From Echinostoma caproni (Eukaryota; Platyhelminthes; Trematoda; Plagiorchiida; Echinostomatidae), in assembly GCA_900618425.1 (NCBI GenBank), contig UZAN01039926.1:25995-89994 (forward strand): DNA of 64,000 bases, read 5' to 3'. Both the position numbers and the translations under genes were made by a program. Below are positions 12,890 through 25,045 of this stretch, one piece after another (the first letter of the stretch is position 1; every line of letters begins with the position of its first letter). The notes beneath the pieces were generated by a model. That model was not told where the DNA came from. It made no database searches and saw nothing but the letters and a program-made list of their open reading frames with translations.

Positions 12890-14190
12890 GTAAGCAACCT
12901 CGAACTAACCTTTCAACATTACTGGAATGCTTAACAGAACGCGTTTTTCGTGAACTGTTACGGAGGCACATTGGATAAACCTCATCGCTCTTAACCGCCA
13001 TAGTTACTATGGTCTTACACGTATCGTGTCGCTTATCAAACCCCAATTTAAATTGTTTCATATAGATCTGTTTGTAAAGACTTGGTAAGGAATCCACCGA
13101 AAACCTATGTTCGCCTAGATTGTGTGTACGTATCAGATCGCATTCACTGGTCGTGATATAGTTGATCACGAAAAGGTAAGTGATATATTATCTGGTACAA
13201 ATCAGTGTTGATTATGCCCGTCAGTCAAATACGGTGGTGTCAATCAAGTTGTGATTCCATTCCTTGTTCCCTTCTCCGTCTCCTTCTTAAACTGAAGATC
13301 TTTGGTTGTCATAGACAGTTATTAGCTTGTCTTGCCGATTACTTCTCCGAGAGAACTCAGTGTACCAGATTAGGTCCGGGAAGAAATCCAAACCATTGTT
13401 GAACAAATCTGGATCACTTCACGGTGCAGTTCTTTCCCCATACGTATTTTCTACGTATATTAGTGACTTGTCTTCTACCGCCTCCGCTCCTTTATTCAAA
13501 TACGCTGACAATTTGGTCTTATGTCGGGCCATCTCCGACTATACTGGTATTTCACATTTTTCTGACAGCTTGGAAAACTTTCAAAAGTTTCCCGTCACAT
13601 CTGGCCTATCTGTTGATCCCGCTCTTCATTATCCATTGAAACCGATATCAATTGGCTCTGAACCAATATCCCAGGTATATTATATTTAATACCTGAGGGT
13701 TGTTATTGATAATAATCTTCACTGGACTCTTCAAATTCAAATAAACTTTGACGACTTTCTTTTCATATCCGTAAACTTCGTCAGTTTCGTATTCAACAAG
13801 CAATTATTTCCAAATTTGTGTACCAGTGTGTTTTCCCCGTTTTACTATATTGTTCATCTGTTAGGTTTTCGAATCTCCCAAAGAAATATTGTAAACTGCT
13901 TTGAATTGGTTTGACCATCATTAGCCTCGTCCAAGCAATCCCGCTGGACGGGTTGGTAACTAACCTGTGCGTACGTCATTTGAGCACTTGTGAAAAGTTT
14001 GCACATACGATTCCGATCAACTTCACACTTCCGCTACACGCAGATCCAACTACCTGTTGTTCCTATCCTTAGACTAGATCCCAAATCGTTGTGTTCCCTC
14101 TCGAATAAACACATATCCTAACTCTACGGTACCCTCATTAGCACGTAGTCTAGTCAACAAACAACAAAATTTTACTTAATTTGTTAACAG
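12890..14190 (+). mobile_element. Degenerate LINE (non-LTR) reverse transcriptase
   Basis: Read with several frame changes, the plus strand gives RT blocks in the proper order: NLSTLLECLTERVFRELL RRHI (about 12897-12955), LLLKLKIFGC and LADYFSERTQCTRL (13284-13375), then after a frameshift SGSLHGAVLSPYVFSTYISDL and FKYADNLVL (13408-13520), VVIDNNLHWTLQ (about 13695-13730), and the C-terminal RLSFHIRKLRQFRIQQAI with VLLYCSSVRFSNLPKKY (13755-13900). The block at 13498-13512 is the catalytic motif, normally YADD; here the second Asp is Asn. In-frame stops lie at about 13687 and 13747. It is a dead copy of a Jockey/CR1-like element. Clade is inferred from the C-terminal blocks only. Confidence 0.78.
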
Positions 14191-15584
14191 TTTTATGATA
14201 TACATTTTTTCTTCATAGCTCCAACCTACTTATTTTTAACTTAAATGTGGGCTTTAGGACAATATAAGTTATTAAAATACAATACAAATACAACCAGGTT
14301 CAGCATATTCAGCCCCTTGCCAATCTGACGAGAAGTGTTTCGTTAGCTTCCTTAAGACCGTGAACCACTGAAAAATTAAACTCAATGGTGATATGATTTC
14401 CGATTTTCTATTAGGCTATTGTCAAGACACAGTGAATTTTTGTCCTTAAACAGCTATAAATCAGTCCTGTGAGATAACTTCGACAGTCAAAACAAGGTGA
14501 TTTGGATAAAATCATATTTCATCAAACAAAAAATTTAGGATACAGAAAACGTGTTCGTAAAGTGTATGGGATGAAGCTAAATCCAACTATGATCACAAAC
14601 ATCACACAATCTAAATCATCCGAGTTGCTCACCCTTCGCCCCTGTTGTCGTGAAACAGACTTGCGAAACGACTAGTTTACGAGTTTAAGTATTAGTCAAT
14701 CAAATTGTTTAACAAAATGCGTCATTCAGCAGAGTTATGGAAACTATGCAGCGTTAACAATACCGTTGCCCCGATTTCGATCGTTGGTTGGGGCATGGAA
14801 ATTTATTTCTTTTTAGTTCAGACAGTACTATCTAACCGACCAGGTATGTGAAGCAGAAACTATGAACTAACTGCCTTGCATTACACAGAAAAGATTTCCC
14901 TATGAATTTTACGCGTTGCTCCGGTAGGCAATATTTGAAATACCACTCATCTAACTATTCAAATTGTTTGCCGACGAAGAATTTAACGACTGCTTGCCAT
15001 GAGCATATACGTCCCGGTGTTCTCATGGAGATTTAGTATTGGCCTAATTTATAAATTATGCAATCATTGAATTCATATTGTACAATTTCATCCGGAATCA
15101 TGACAAATCATGGTGATTTTAATGACCAGAAATTATTAGTTCACTGTGAATCAGTGCTAGTAATCAACCACTTTGACTCCTGCGAAAAGATTATAGTATT
15201 CTGAAAATTTCATTCTTGTAAGTTTTACAAAAAAACGTATGAGAGGAAAAGGTTTGTTTCGCAGTTACCGATCCTATTTTGTAATCAATCGCAGAAAACT
15301 GGTTTAGAACAGCAACATCCCCGTCAAATACGGGACCGAAAACCGTGAACATCTGCTCGCCTCTTGCTAGAATGCGCAGTGGTTTTCCCCAACCATGAAA
15401 CCCCCTACTGTTTCACGTGAAAACGTCCGTCTCCATCCCGCGCGTATTGTATGATGCATGCAGTTCGATGCATTTTGTCCATTTCCCGGGGACTTGGAGC
15501 AATCTATTTAGCAACATTGTATCACCAACCGATGTGATATTGTCAGTGCTTGTCAAACGGCACAGATAAATGTCCTCTTTGCAG
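14191..15584. other. No recognisable gene
   Basis: AT-rich sequence with short frames only. The LINE 3' untranslated region presumably occupies the start. Confidence 0.35.
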
Positions 15585-15660
15585 ATGATCACACGTTTGC
15601 AAACCAAATCGGTAACCTCGTTGAATAGTCGTGAACTGAAGATTTAGTCTACCCGGAGTT
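15585..15660 (+). repeat. Dispersed repeat, copy 1 (ACGTTTGCAAAC type)
   Basis: This stretch shares an ordered series of words with 48030-48125: CACGTTTGCAAACCAAA, then CTCGTTGAATAG, then a CAGT/GAAG step and ACCCGGAGTTA. The similarity is colinear, so both are copies of one repeat. I do not know the parent element. Confidence 0.45.
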
Positions 15661-15838
15661 ATGTGGACCGACCTCGGTCACAAAGACCACAGATTAGAAC
15701 CCGAACAGTATCATTTCACTGAATTAGTAAATAACCTTCATTTCTATTCAAAATATCATATGTAATGATACACCAATCCACTTCGGTGAAAATATCACTC
15801 AGTTTTTCCTCAATAGTTCACACGTTTTGCGTGCATTC

Positions 15839-15860
15839 GGGGTGGGGCGGGGTGATGGGG
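15839..15860 (+). other. Perfect G-quadruplex motif
   Basis: Four G4 runs are separated by loops of 1, 1 and 4 bases (T, C, TGAT). The match to the standard quadruplex pattern is exact. No nearby promoter or gene start was seen. Confidence 0.75.
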
Positions 15861-16220
15861 TACAGTCTACTTGACATTAAAACTAAGAAAGTGAAATTCC
15901 ATTTGCTTAACATATGAATACGACTCATTGTACAGGCTATGCTCATTCACTGAAACGTTCGTAGGTCATGTTTGGTCTAACTTGATTTCTTCATATCAAT
16001 ATTGCACAAATAACAAAACGATATATGGGAAAAAATGTGTAGAGAAGAACACACACTCACATATCAGTTGTCCAGTATGCCTACCGTTTCCTCTCGTCAT
16101 CATTGGATACTCGGGCGAATGCTTTTTTGGAATACCGCATCGCATTGTACTGAGTCTGTCTTATAAATAATAAGCAATCACTGATTAATACGAGAGGATT
16201 TAACTCCACATGGCATCCAG

Positions 16221-16250
16221 CACACACACAAACACACACACACGATTACG
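16221..16250 (+). repeat. (CA)n tract in a CA/GT-rich region
   Basis: Interrupted CA dinucleotide run. Similar short CA or GT runs occur at 16488-16510, 17193-17212, 17402-17415, 17521-17540 and 60680-60696. Confidence 0.8.
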
Positions 16251-16654
16251 TACTGCTCAATCGTTCCGCTCATCGGTACTTGTCTGTGCGTGCGTGTATG
16301 TGTGTGCCTGTATGACTTTCACGATGGGAACAGGTTTCAACGGTATCACTCAAGGTCCGGTTCCCTTTCAAAATACAAATACCCTGCCAGACAAACAGAC
16401 AGACGTAGTGTGGATAGAGGGACAAACAGACAAGTGGTAGTATAAATAGACAAATAAATTGTACAGACTGGTAAGTGAACTAACGTGCGTGTGTGTGTGT
16501 GTATGTGTGTTCGCGGATAGACTAACAGAGTGTATGATGCTAACCTGGTATAACTGACGCTACTCATGATACATTACCACAGGCATAGCATTGGCTCTAT
16601 AGTAGTATTAGTAAGTGCACAAGGAACTCCATGATAGTACTTGAACGGACTTAC

Positions 16655-16830
16655 CGCTCTGGACACCTCGGTCTGGGAATTTGGCTGACAGCTTCGAGTC
16701 AAATGCAAACGGTTTACAACGTCTGATGTGTGCGTATCCGTGCACCCCTCCACCTCTGATCCATTTCAAACCATAATCCAAACTTAAGGCCATGAGGAGA
16801 CAAAGTTTCTTTATAACCAAAACGTTCAGG
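16655..16830 (-). CDS. Candidate exon with strong splice signals, product unknown
   Basis: On the minus strand, a pyrimidine-rich tract ending CCCTGACAG precedes 16830 and a GTAAGT donor follows 16655. Between them one frame is open for 58 codons (phase 1 nt at each end), and a second frame starting in phase 0 reads PERFGYKETLSPHG and on to a stop after 38 codons. That second frame would be phase-compatible with the exon ending at 26407, making it a possible terminal exon of the palmitoyltransferase-like gene. I recognise no domain in either frame, and repeat origin cannot be excluded. Splice signals are seen; gene membership is a guess. Confidence 0.28.
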
Positions 16831-17654
16831 CTGTCAGGGAAGTGTGGTGAGGAAAACAAGTGGGACATGTGACGAAGCTTAATGTTATGCATTCCCAGTG
16901 TAGATGCCTTTAACCCGGTCACAATCTGTGCTCACAACAGTGGAGATATGAGTCCGAGTTCTCTTCGGCGAGTATTGCTTCTGTCTCGATTCGGACGTAT
17001 TTTGGTTTCGTTCAGTACGGTGCTGGGCGAAAAGGGAAGAAGGCTAGAACGGAGGGAATCCGATTTGTTGATTTCTCAAAAACAAAGCATCTTCGAATCG
17101 GATACAATTGTGTGTGCGCGTACGTATTTAAGACCGATCATACAATCAGGTGGATGTCATGATCACATTTGATAGGTTACTTCAACTTGAACAAACACAC
17201 ACACACACACCTACATTCAATTTTTCTACCCTTGGCCGATGCTGAGTTGAGTTTGTCTATAAACTCCGTGTCCATAATCAGTTCCGTGGTTGGCAGCTCG
17301 CTCTGAATATCAGCGTGGTTCTTATTCCATATTGACACACCGCATCTACCACACTATCCTATATTGCTCGAGGCTGATCAGCTAAAGTTCCCACTCTCTC
17401 TCTCACACACACATAAGTTCCGCGCTCTTTATCGATCTCTTGAGAACGGGCACAAAACTGACGGGATTTGTTTAGGTACGGACGCACGCACGCACACACG
17501 CAAGTACGCGCATATGCCTACACACACACACACACACTCACCAGTGAGTAGACAAAAACACACAGAGTGACATATCATCGCCTCTCCCTATTCGACTCCA
17601 CCATCACCACTGTTTCACGGAGCAGATCGTGCAGCCTTCTCGCGATTATTATGA

Positions 17655-17945
17655 CTGTCTGATTGCACGAAAGTCAGCAACACCGCCACCACTGCCGTCC
17701 ATCCAGCCCCAGGAACAGACCAGTCTAGACGGAAACCACAACAGGAACTACAACAACAGCATGAGCAACAACAACAACAACAGTCAGCGGTACAAATATT
17801 ACCATCGCATTTGCACATATCTGAATCGGCACCGATATCACCAACATCGTGGAACAGGATTACAGCGACGAGGACAATGAAAACAACGACAATAATAATG
17901 ACAAGGAAACCGCAATCGTCATTATTTTAGAAGCAGATGCTTGAG
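17655..17945 (+). pseudogene. Gln-rich / acidic coding-like stretch, frameshifted
   Basis: The frame 17655-17930 is open and reads SNTATTAVHPAPGTDQS, a Gln-rich run (LQQQHEQQQQQQ, about 17748-17785) and then VQILPSHLHISESAPISP. A different frame continues with NIVEQDYSDEDNENNDNNND to a TGA at about 17943. Both segments look like a disordered regulatory protein, but a one-base shift near 17840 separates them and there is no ATG. It may be an exon with an assembly or pseudogene indel, or simply CAA/GAC-rich low-complexity DNA. No partner exon was identified. Confidence 0.27.
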
Positions 17946-18125
17946 TCAGAGAGAAAATCGATACGTTACGTCCATCCCCAGATTTGGCAATCGTTTATTT
18001 TGTCCACTACGATGAAATTTTGCAAACGCCATTACAATTTACGGCTTCAGGGTGTTGTCTAGATTTTTGAATATTTTAACGACCATGGCAAGCGGTTATA
18101 TTTTTACTGAACGCTATGGTATTAT

Positions 18126-18160
18126 TGGTGATGGTGGTGGTGGTGGTGGTGGTGGAGGTG
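18126..18160 (+). repeat. (GGT)n microsatellite
   Basis: About ten GGT units with one GGA. A similar short run lies at 43303-43330. Confidence 0.88.
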
Positions 18161-19039
18161 TTTGTGGTAGTTGATGGTCATGCTGAGGTTAGCGGTGATA
18201 GTTATGAAGCTGATTTCTACTAATCGACAATTCGTTTCATATATTCAGAGATTAATTCCAATGTTAAACGGATCTTGGTGAAAGCCCATTTTATGTAATG
18301 TTGATAATTCTTGTTCTTGAAATATTTAGAGCCCATGCTATCTCTGAAAAGGCAGACCAGAAGACAAACGTTTCGGATAGAATTCCTTGAGGATAGATTT
18401 ATAAGTTGCCTCATTGATTTCCCATTTGTCTGACCCGTTCCGTTCTATGCGTACGCAACGGATCGGATTATATCACTCACTTACTCCTCTCACAGTGCTC
18501 GTATCACCGACTTTTGGGATCACATTTCTTTATTCTCCGTGAACAATATCAAAGCCATTCTAATTTTTCAAATCACTTTCTAAATCTACTTACTGTGTTG
18601 ATGACTGTGTAGTCCCGACCTTCCAGAATCGACTGGTGGTCTCTTTTGAAGTAGGCACCTGCTTTTGAAGAAAGCCAGAATGATTTTTCCAGTAAGGGGA
18701 TGTCCCGACTGATTTATTGGACAATCACCTTGAACGCGATTAACGGTCTATGCATTCCGTTCATTCATATCGTTTACATACAGTACACTCAACCTCGACG
18801 ATAAGCATGCGTCTAAAGACCTCTGTCAGAAATGCTTATTTCGCGAAATGTTAATATTTCTTTGACTATTCTCAGTCGCTACACTGTAAAACAATCTAGT
18901 ATCTATACAAGAAAGTTGTGATACCTACAGTGATTGAAACGGTCACCAGTCAGGAGAATTGAAATCATTGCCACGGCGATTTGGTTGATTGCGACAGAAA
19001 CGTTTGTGCGCACGAGATTTGGTTACATAACTTGAGAAA

Positions 19040-19400
19040 CATCGTTTTGCAGAAGGCTCAAAGCCTTAAATTCATGTAATGTAACAATGGCTAAAATGAC
19101 AGAAGTGAATCAACGACCTGCCCCGTTGTCATGAGATGTTTTACGACTGATGACCCCAGATTTCTCTTATTGAATTTTCCTCCGAGATTTGTTTACGTCA
19201 TTGCAATGTTTTTGGATCGATTGGTTCCTCCGACGTAAATGTTACCACAACTACGGGTAGACTGATATATAAGATGTGAAGGAGAATTGAGTGGATGGCT
19301 CTGTTTGCGGCTTGCCAGACAATCTCCATGGGTGTAAGGTATCGGCTGATGCTGTGCGGCAGGAAATGCTCGACCCAAGGCAGCCATGAGCTTCTAACGC
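19040..19400 (-). mobile_element. Penelope-like element remnant, GIY-YIG endonuclease part
   Basis: The minus strand reads SPSHLIYQSTRSCGNIYVGGTNRS at about 19290-19215. This carries the IY and YVG halves of a GIY-YIG nuclease with a Cys-x-Gly between them, as in fluke Penelope-like elements (CIYxFxCxCGxxYIGRTxR). After one stop it continues SSVVKHLMTTGQVVDS at about 19150-19095, matching the downstream SSIVxHLxxTGHxVD block. Frames are broken on both sides, so the copy is dead. Identification rests on two correctly ordered motifs. Confidence 0.55.
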
Positions 19401-22400
19401 ACATCGTTCATTAGATGATCGTCCTTGAAGGCCAGTCTGAGGAACACGCATTTCTTCGGGCCTACACAGATGGGATAACTCGGTGGCCTTCGTCTGCTAT
19501 GCAGATCAGTAAATTTCTCTGGATAGCCATTATCCAGTCGGGTCCTTCGTGGAGAGTCCTCTTCTTATTTGAGCGTGTCAGGGGGGAAAATATTTCTGGA
19601 ACGATGGAACACATTTTCATCATATTTTGCCGCTAACTACACACACATATTGTCCACTCCTGCTGCATTTTTTCGGTCAAAGCAGATGATACATGGTGAT
19701 TGGTTACAAAAATGGTCTTTTACATTTAAAAATGTGCGGTGTTTATGTACATTACCCTGCCAGGCGCTTGACCGAACGCCGTGGAGATCACCAGTCAAGT
19801 TGGATTGATAGTGGATTAATGCGAAATCAACGGATGGGGAAAGCAGTCCCTGGCATTGGGAAATGATATATGGAAACACAAGTTAGCAAACAAGCCCTCT
19901 TACTCGGTGCTGGCTAAATATAGCACAATTTATAGTAGATTAAACAGATGGTGAGAGGAGATACACATCTGCGAAGAAAATCAGAGTTTAAAAAGGAGAT
20001 AATGGTATGGTGATAACTAATGTTTGTGAGTGTGTATGTCTGTGTGTGTATGCGTGGAAAGTGGAAGACAGAAGAGGGTGGTTGTGAATGGGTGAGTAGG
20101 TTAATGAGTGAGAGTTCATGCGGATGTTGCATCTACTAACGTAGATGGTCATGGTGAAACCAGTGTTCTTACAAATTGTTTCTGGGACCAAAACGGGACG
20201 GGGTGTAGCAATGTATGGTAATCACCTCGGCTGTTGACAAAATTCTGAACTGGACCACTTTAAATAACCTAGCCTTGACCGCATAGTGTGAACAGAAAGC
20301 CTCAAGCACACTGACTGTGATTAGACTCAGTCAAATGGTTCGCAATTGCCGTCGTCCGGTCCTTGTGAATCCCTGATTCAACCAAGAAGGTGATGCTCCT
20401 GAATGCCGTCAGATGGACGTCTCACCGTTCGATCCAGATAACTTGCTCCTCAGGAACAGGTGAACTGATAAACACAAAATGAGGTCGCATCCCGGGGGTA
20501 ATCTATCTTTAGTCTGCCGATTTGGACGTGAATATAATGCGTGGTTCACCCGCAAAGTATTTAAATTTGATGGACGATTGAATTCGTCCACTCAATACTT
20601 TCGAGATCGTTTCTCCCCTGAATGGGATGGAGAGTTAAGTACGCTTCTCATTTGCTGTATCGCCTGATGCCTTGGGTGGATATGATGTCAGATATGTATC
20701 TCCTCTCATCACCTGTTTAATCTATTATGAATTGCGCTGCATTTAACCAAAACCGAAAACGAGCTTGTTTGTTAACTTGTGTTCTCATGACTACCAAATA
20801 CGAAATAATATTGCAAAGTAATATATACAGTCAATCTCCTGCTAGGTTGCGCCCCTTAGAAGTCGCATTTTCCAAGGTCTTTCCAACCTTTTCGAACACC
20901 CAAACCAACCGCAGGCGTAATAACATAGTTTCTGACTATGCATTGTCGCACCCCTCAATATGTCGCAGTCCCTGATATTTACTGACTGGGTCGTTGACCG
21001 ATGTTTGGGACCGTCACTGACCAGCCAACCTGCAATGTCACACTCAAACAAAGGCGTGTGACGCGAACATGATACTGTTCAATGATTGGATAATCTATGC
21101 GAGGAGGACACACCGATACCAACATTCAAAGACTGTCATTTGACTTCGAAATGTGCGATCGCCTATCGATCAGAAAGTGTTGGAAATGCTGTATCAGCCA
21201 AGTACAACTCAGAACTCCATAGCCAAATCACTTGGTATTTCAAGAAAATCTGTTTAGTGTTATATCCCATCGAACCACCCCATGGCTGAGAGCAGCATTT
21301 TTAAGATGACAATCCAGCCAGCCCAGATAATGCAGCATGAAGATTTCAAGAACTCCAATAAATATGTGGTATTCAATCCTACAAAGTATTAGACAGGCAA
21401 CTACTCATGTTCATTGCTTTATAGGTTTGTGGGAAAGTTTGGTGGTACCACGTGATCCAGTGGACGAGCTTCGAACTGGTTTACCGCAGTTGATCCATGA
21501 TTAGACTGACTGTGATATTCTGAATACAAATGAAACAGTTTTGTATCATAAGCAGCTCCTAAAACAAACGTATGGCAACTATGCTAATATTTTCTCACCC
21601 ATTTATGACTGAGTCAAGTTGAACAGTATTTTCTCACGTGCCAGGTGTCTGGGGTCGTGACAAACGCAACTTGTACCGACGGGGCAAGTGAAACGTCACA
21701 TAAGTAGGTAGGATATCGTAACTGTAACAATTGATTTGGAGGAAAAGTTTCGTTGAGAAGTAGACATTTTGTACTGCGCGCAGGGTCAGTTGCTCGGTTC
21801 ATTAATATGCGCATCACGTTTGAAATATGACGTTAAATAGATCATTTTCTATTTTATTGGTCACTTTTTCGGTTTTCCCGCAACCATTCTCATGCTAAAG
21901 TCAGCAGATTTTAAAATGACAAGTTCCGCACGCACAGTGTCCCTCATCTATGTCGGATCTCAGGAAGATTGTATAGAATAGCTTCTCAGCGTTACTTTAC
22001 CTTCTGAAAAAGGAACGTATTCTCCTACCACGTCTGATCTGACCGACTGATTGGTATCGATAAATCATTTATTAGGAAGTCTGGGTTGAACTGTGAGTTC
22101 CTTACTCACTAACGTATCGGAACAGCTGAGCACAATATCGGTTGACTGAACCCAACAAGCCCGGATTCGTCAATTGGGGACAATCACAAACAATACTGCG
22201 GAACACGAGAAGGGAATAAATTTCAAAGAAACTTTCGGGAAAACGAAGAGTGTATTGAAAAGTGACTGAGCACACCCGGTACGGATTTTTTCCACACGGT
22301 CTGATTTGACCTACAGGAGTGTGAATTCACATATTTCACTGGGAGTCGAATGAAAGTATACTGGCTACGCACCCTTTAAGCAGGAAACCTGATCAGACCA

Positions 22401-23489
22401 TTATTTGTTTTTCATCTTGTCCTTGCACAATATCGGACTGAATGAAATACCTTCGGTTTATCCTACCTGGTATTAGTGGTGGTAGTAGTAGTAGTGGCAG
22501 TCGCTTGGGTAGTGCTTCTTTGCAATCTACCCGTGTAATACTCCGTTGTCCCCATCAATAATTTCCTTGATAATCAGATTCCGTACACTGACTCTTCTCG
22601 ATGTGATGAAAATGTGCATCAACGGATGTCCCCCTACCCCCCCCCCCCCCNCCGTCTTGGTGTTGTCTGTATTTGTAGGAATTACTCCATTTATCTTTTT
22701 TAACGTAAATGACCAAGTGCAACAAATATTTTTGACTTGAAAGGTTCCGGAAGGCGAGAAATCATTGAGATATTACTACATTCCTCAAATATGACAACTG
22801 GAAGGAACAATTGTTGTCAACCCCATCAGATTCCACGGGAGCGACGAAAATGATAAGCGGATGGAAACTGGGGTCGGAGACAATGTCTTTGGTGATGAAA
22901 ACAAAACAAGAACTGGACAGGTTAGCCTGCGGAATGTGAAAATACTTTCTAAGTTGATGTCAAGTGTTCACTAGTTGTGATAACTATGCGAACGATTTTG
23001 ACGTGAATCCAATAGAGACTAAATAAATCGTGTTCTTCCGATTAAAGTGAATTAAATTACAAAAGAGGAATGTTTGCATGAGTAAACGAACTGAACTATA
23101 TACTGCAATGAGATTATCGTTTGAACTGTATGCGCTAGTTTACCACTCCATTGAACAGGGAAGTAGTAGTAGGAGTCAGCTTCCGGCTTGTTGTTGTCAG
23201 TTGTTAATGGGACAGAGTTCCGCTCTGCGGATAAATGTATGCAGGGCGCATGCTTACACATATAGAAAACCAAACAGTAGGCGGGGAAAATATAGACAAA
23301 AGAATGACAAGGAGTAGCATTCCCTACAGTGGACGAGTTATTCCCCGAAAATCATGTCCCAGAGATCCGTGCTAATGTGATTCATTGTGGGTGGTGATTA
23401 GTATTTATTTTATTTCAGTACGCAACCAATCACATAGAGATGTCAAACGCGCCACAAAATATGAACAAAAGAAGATCTGCAGAATGTGT
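19401..23489. other. No recognisable gene
   Basis: Short frames only. A C-run with one unknown base lies at 22637-22653 and a GTA-rich tract at 22480-22500. A minus reading at about 19410-19560 looks protein-like (LLICIADEGHRVIPSV) and may be an element fragment, but I cannot assign it. Confidence 0.35.
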
Positions 23490-23900
23490 TCATGGACTGT
23501 GTGGGCATGTCACTTCCCGGTTGCTTTGATCGAGGAAGAGAAATAACCTCAGGGTCCCCATCCAAAGCCAGAATTGCAAGACAACGGGACGGAGATCAGA
23601 GTCCACTGGCCGTTTAATTGGGTCATACGCCCTTTGGACGGGGTCAAACGTCCAAGATGCCCAATACACCTTGATGTCCAATCGAGCCGGTGAACACTGC
23701 CACAACCAAAAGGGTGTGCGTGTGGTTCGTACGCCTCTTCTTGGTTGGTTTAGAATCAGGGATTTTAGCCTAGGTGAATCGATCCATTTATAGCCTCGGA
23801 TGTTGGCTTTGTGCCTCCTCAGTTTGTTGGGAAATCCACCACCACGAGATGACAGTGAGTAGGAATTTCTCAGCAAAAGCTGTTTGAGATGTTTGGTCAT
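23490..23900 (-). repeat. 136-codon open frame containing a dispersed repeat
   Basis: This is one of the longest single open frames in the window. Its segment KVYWASWTFDPVQRAYD (about 23675-23625) recurs as MYWVPRTFDPVQRAYD on the plus strand at 51476-51530, and the similarity holds at DNA level (GGACGTTTGACCCCGTCCAA is shared). I therefore regard it as part of a dispersed element and not a host gene. No catalytic motif is visible in the rest, which is Arg- and Trp-rich. Confidence 0.45.
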
Positions 23901-24783
23901 ATAAGTGCATTTGACGAGGTGTAAGAGAATGGTGATTGATCACAACCCAAGACACCCATTCCGACTAAAATGAGGCTTCCAGAGACTGGTGACTACAGAA
24001 AAAGAATTAAATCAATTGAAATGTTCTACTTTTTGCTATAATTTTTTCTTAAGGGAAAATTTTGTGATAAGCAAAAGATGGAATAACCTTAACAGTCATG
24101 AAGACCGAATCATGACATAGAAAAACTGTCAATCTAAGCTTTGGGATTTGGAACCACGGTAAACCCCGACAAATACAGAGAGTTCGATATTCAACCTTCA
24201 GGTGAGACGATGATACAACAGGTTCGACATGCCACACATCATCAGTTACGATTACCGACAATGTCATCTGATGAAAATAGTTGAGCAGGAAAGAATATGT
24301 AAATGACGTTTGGAAGTAGGTTGTCGTCTATTGTGAAAGACCAGATGCATTCGGTTGGGTTTGTCAGTTTACCCGATCAATACTTATCGCCACACCTCCG
24401 GGGTTCTGATTTCCTTCGTTGGTGGGGTTGACTTGTTTCATAGTGCTCTGCTGAGTTCACGCTGAAGATGTACAGCACCATAAAAGATTTCGAACGACAA
24501 CAAAATATTTGATTATGACGTGTCTTTCACTGGCCAATTAGTTCAACACAATCATTGTGAACACTTCTCTCAATGGAATAGAACGTTATATTCTTATTTG
24601 TGTTTTAAAATTACGATTTGGTTGGTGTCATGTGTTAGAAGAACATGCTTTGTATATGACAACCAACACTACTTGCGTACTGGGTAATGACTGGGTGGTA
24701 CCCACGAGATTGTCGTTATCCGATTGAAGATACCAAATGCCAATTTGAAGGGCATATAAAAATAGTCATATTGGGAGGGCAGA

Positions 24784-24793
24784 GGGGGGGGGG
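24784..24793 (+). repeat. G homopolymer run
   Basis: Ten consecutive G residues following AGAG. It is a likely slippage site. Confidence 0.85.
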
Positions 24794-24949
24794 TTCGTAA
24801 TCAAATGAGTTACAGGACAATTGTGAACATCCTGTGTCCGCGCGTGACACAGACGGACACGTCTGCAATGCACTTTGCGGTTGCCTCGTTTTGATCACAC
24901 AGCAATGCACTCCCACCAAGCTTGTGGTGGATTTACCTTTTAACAGGTA

Positions 24950-25045
24950 GTGCGAATTTGAAACCAGCACACCGGAGCTAACCCCTTTGATCAAACAGTC
25001 GCATTGGATGACAGAGTTGTAAGTCGTGCAAACTGTAAACGAATG
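24950..25045 (-). mobile_element. Possible LINE 3' tail fragment
   Basis: The minus strand contains ACAGTTTGCACGACTTACAA, resembling the CAGTTTGCACAAC word found next to two other LINE tails (29266-29285 and the complement of 52113-52130). The match is short and diverged. Confidence 0.27.
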
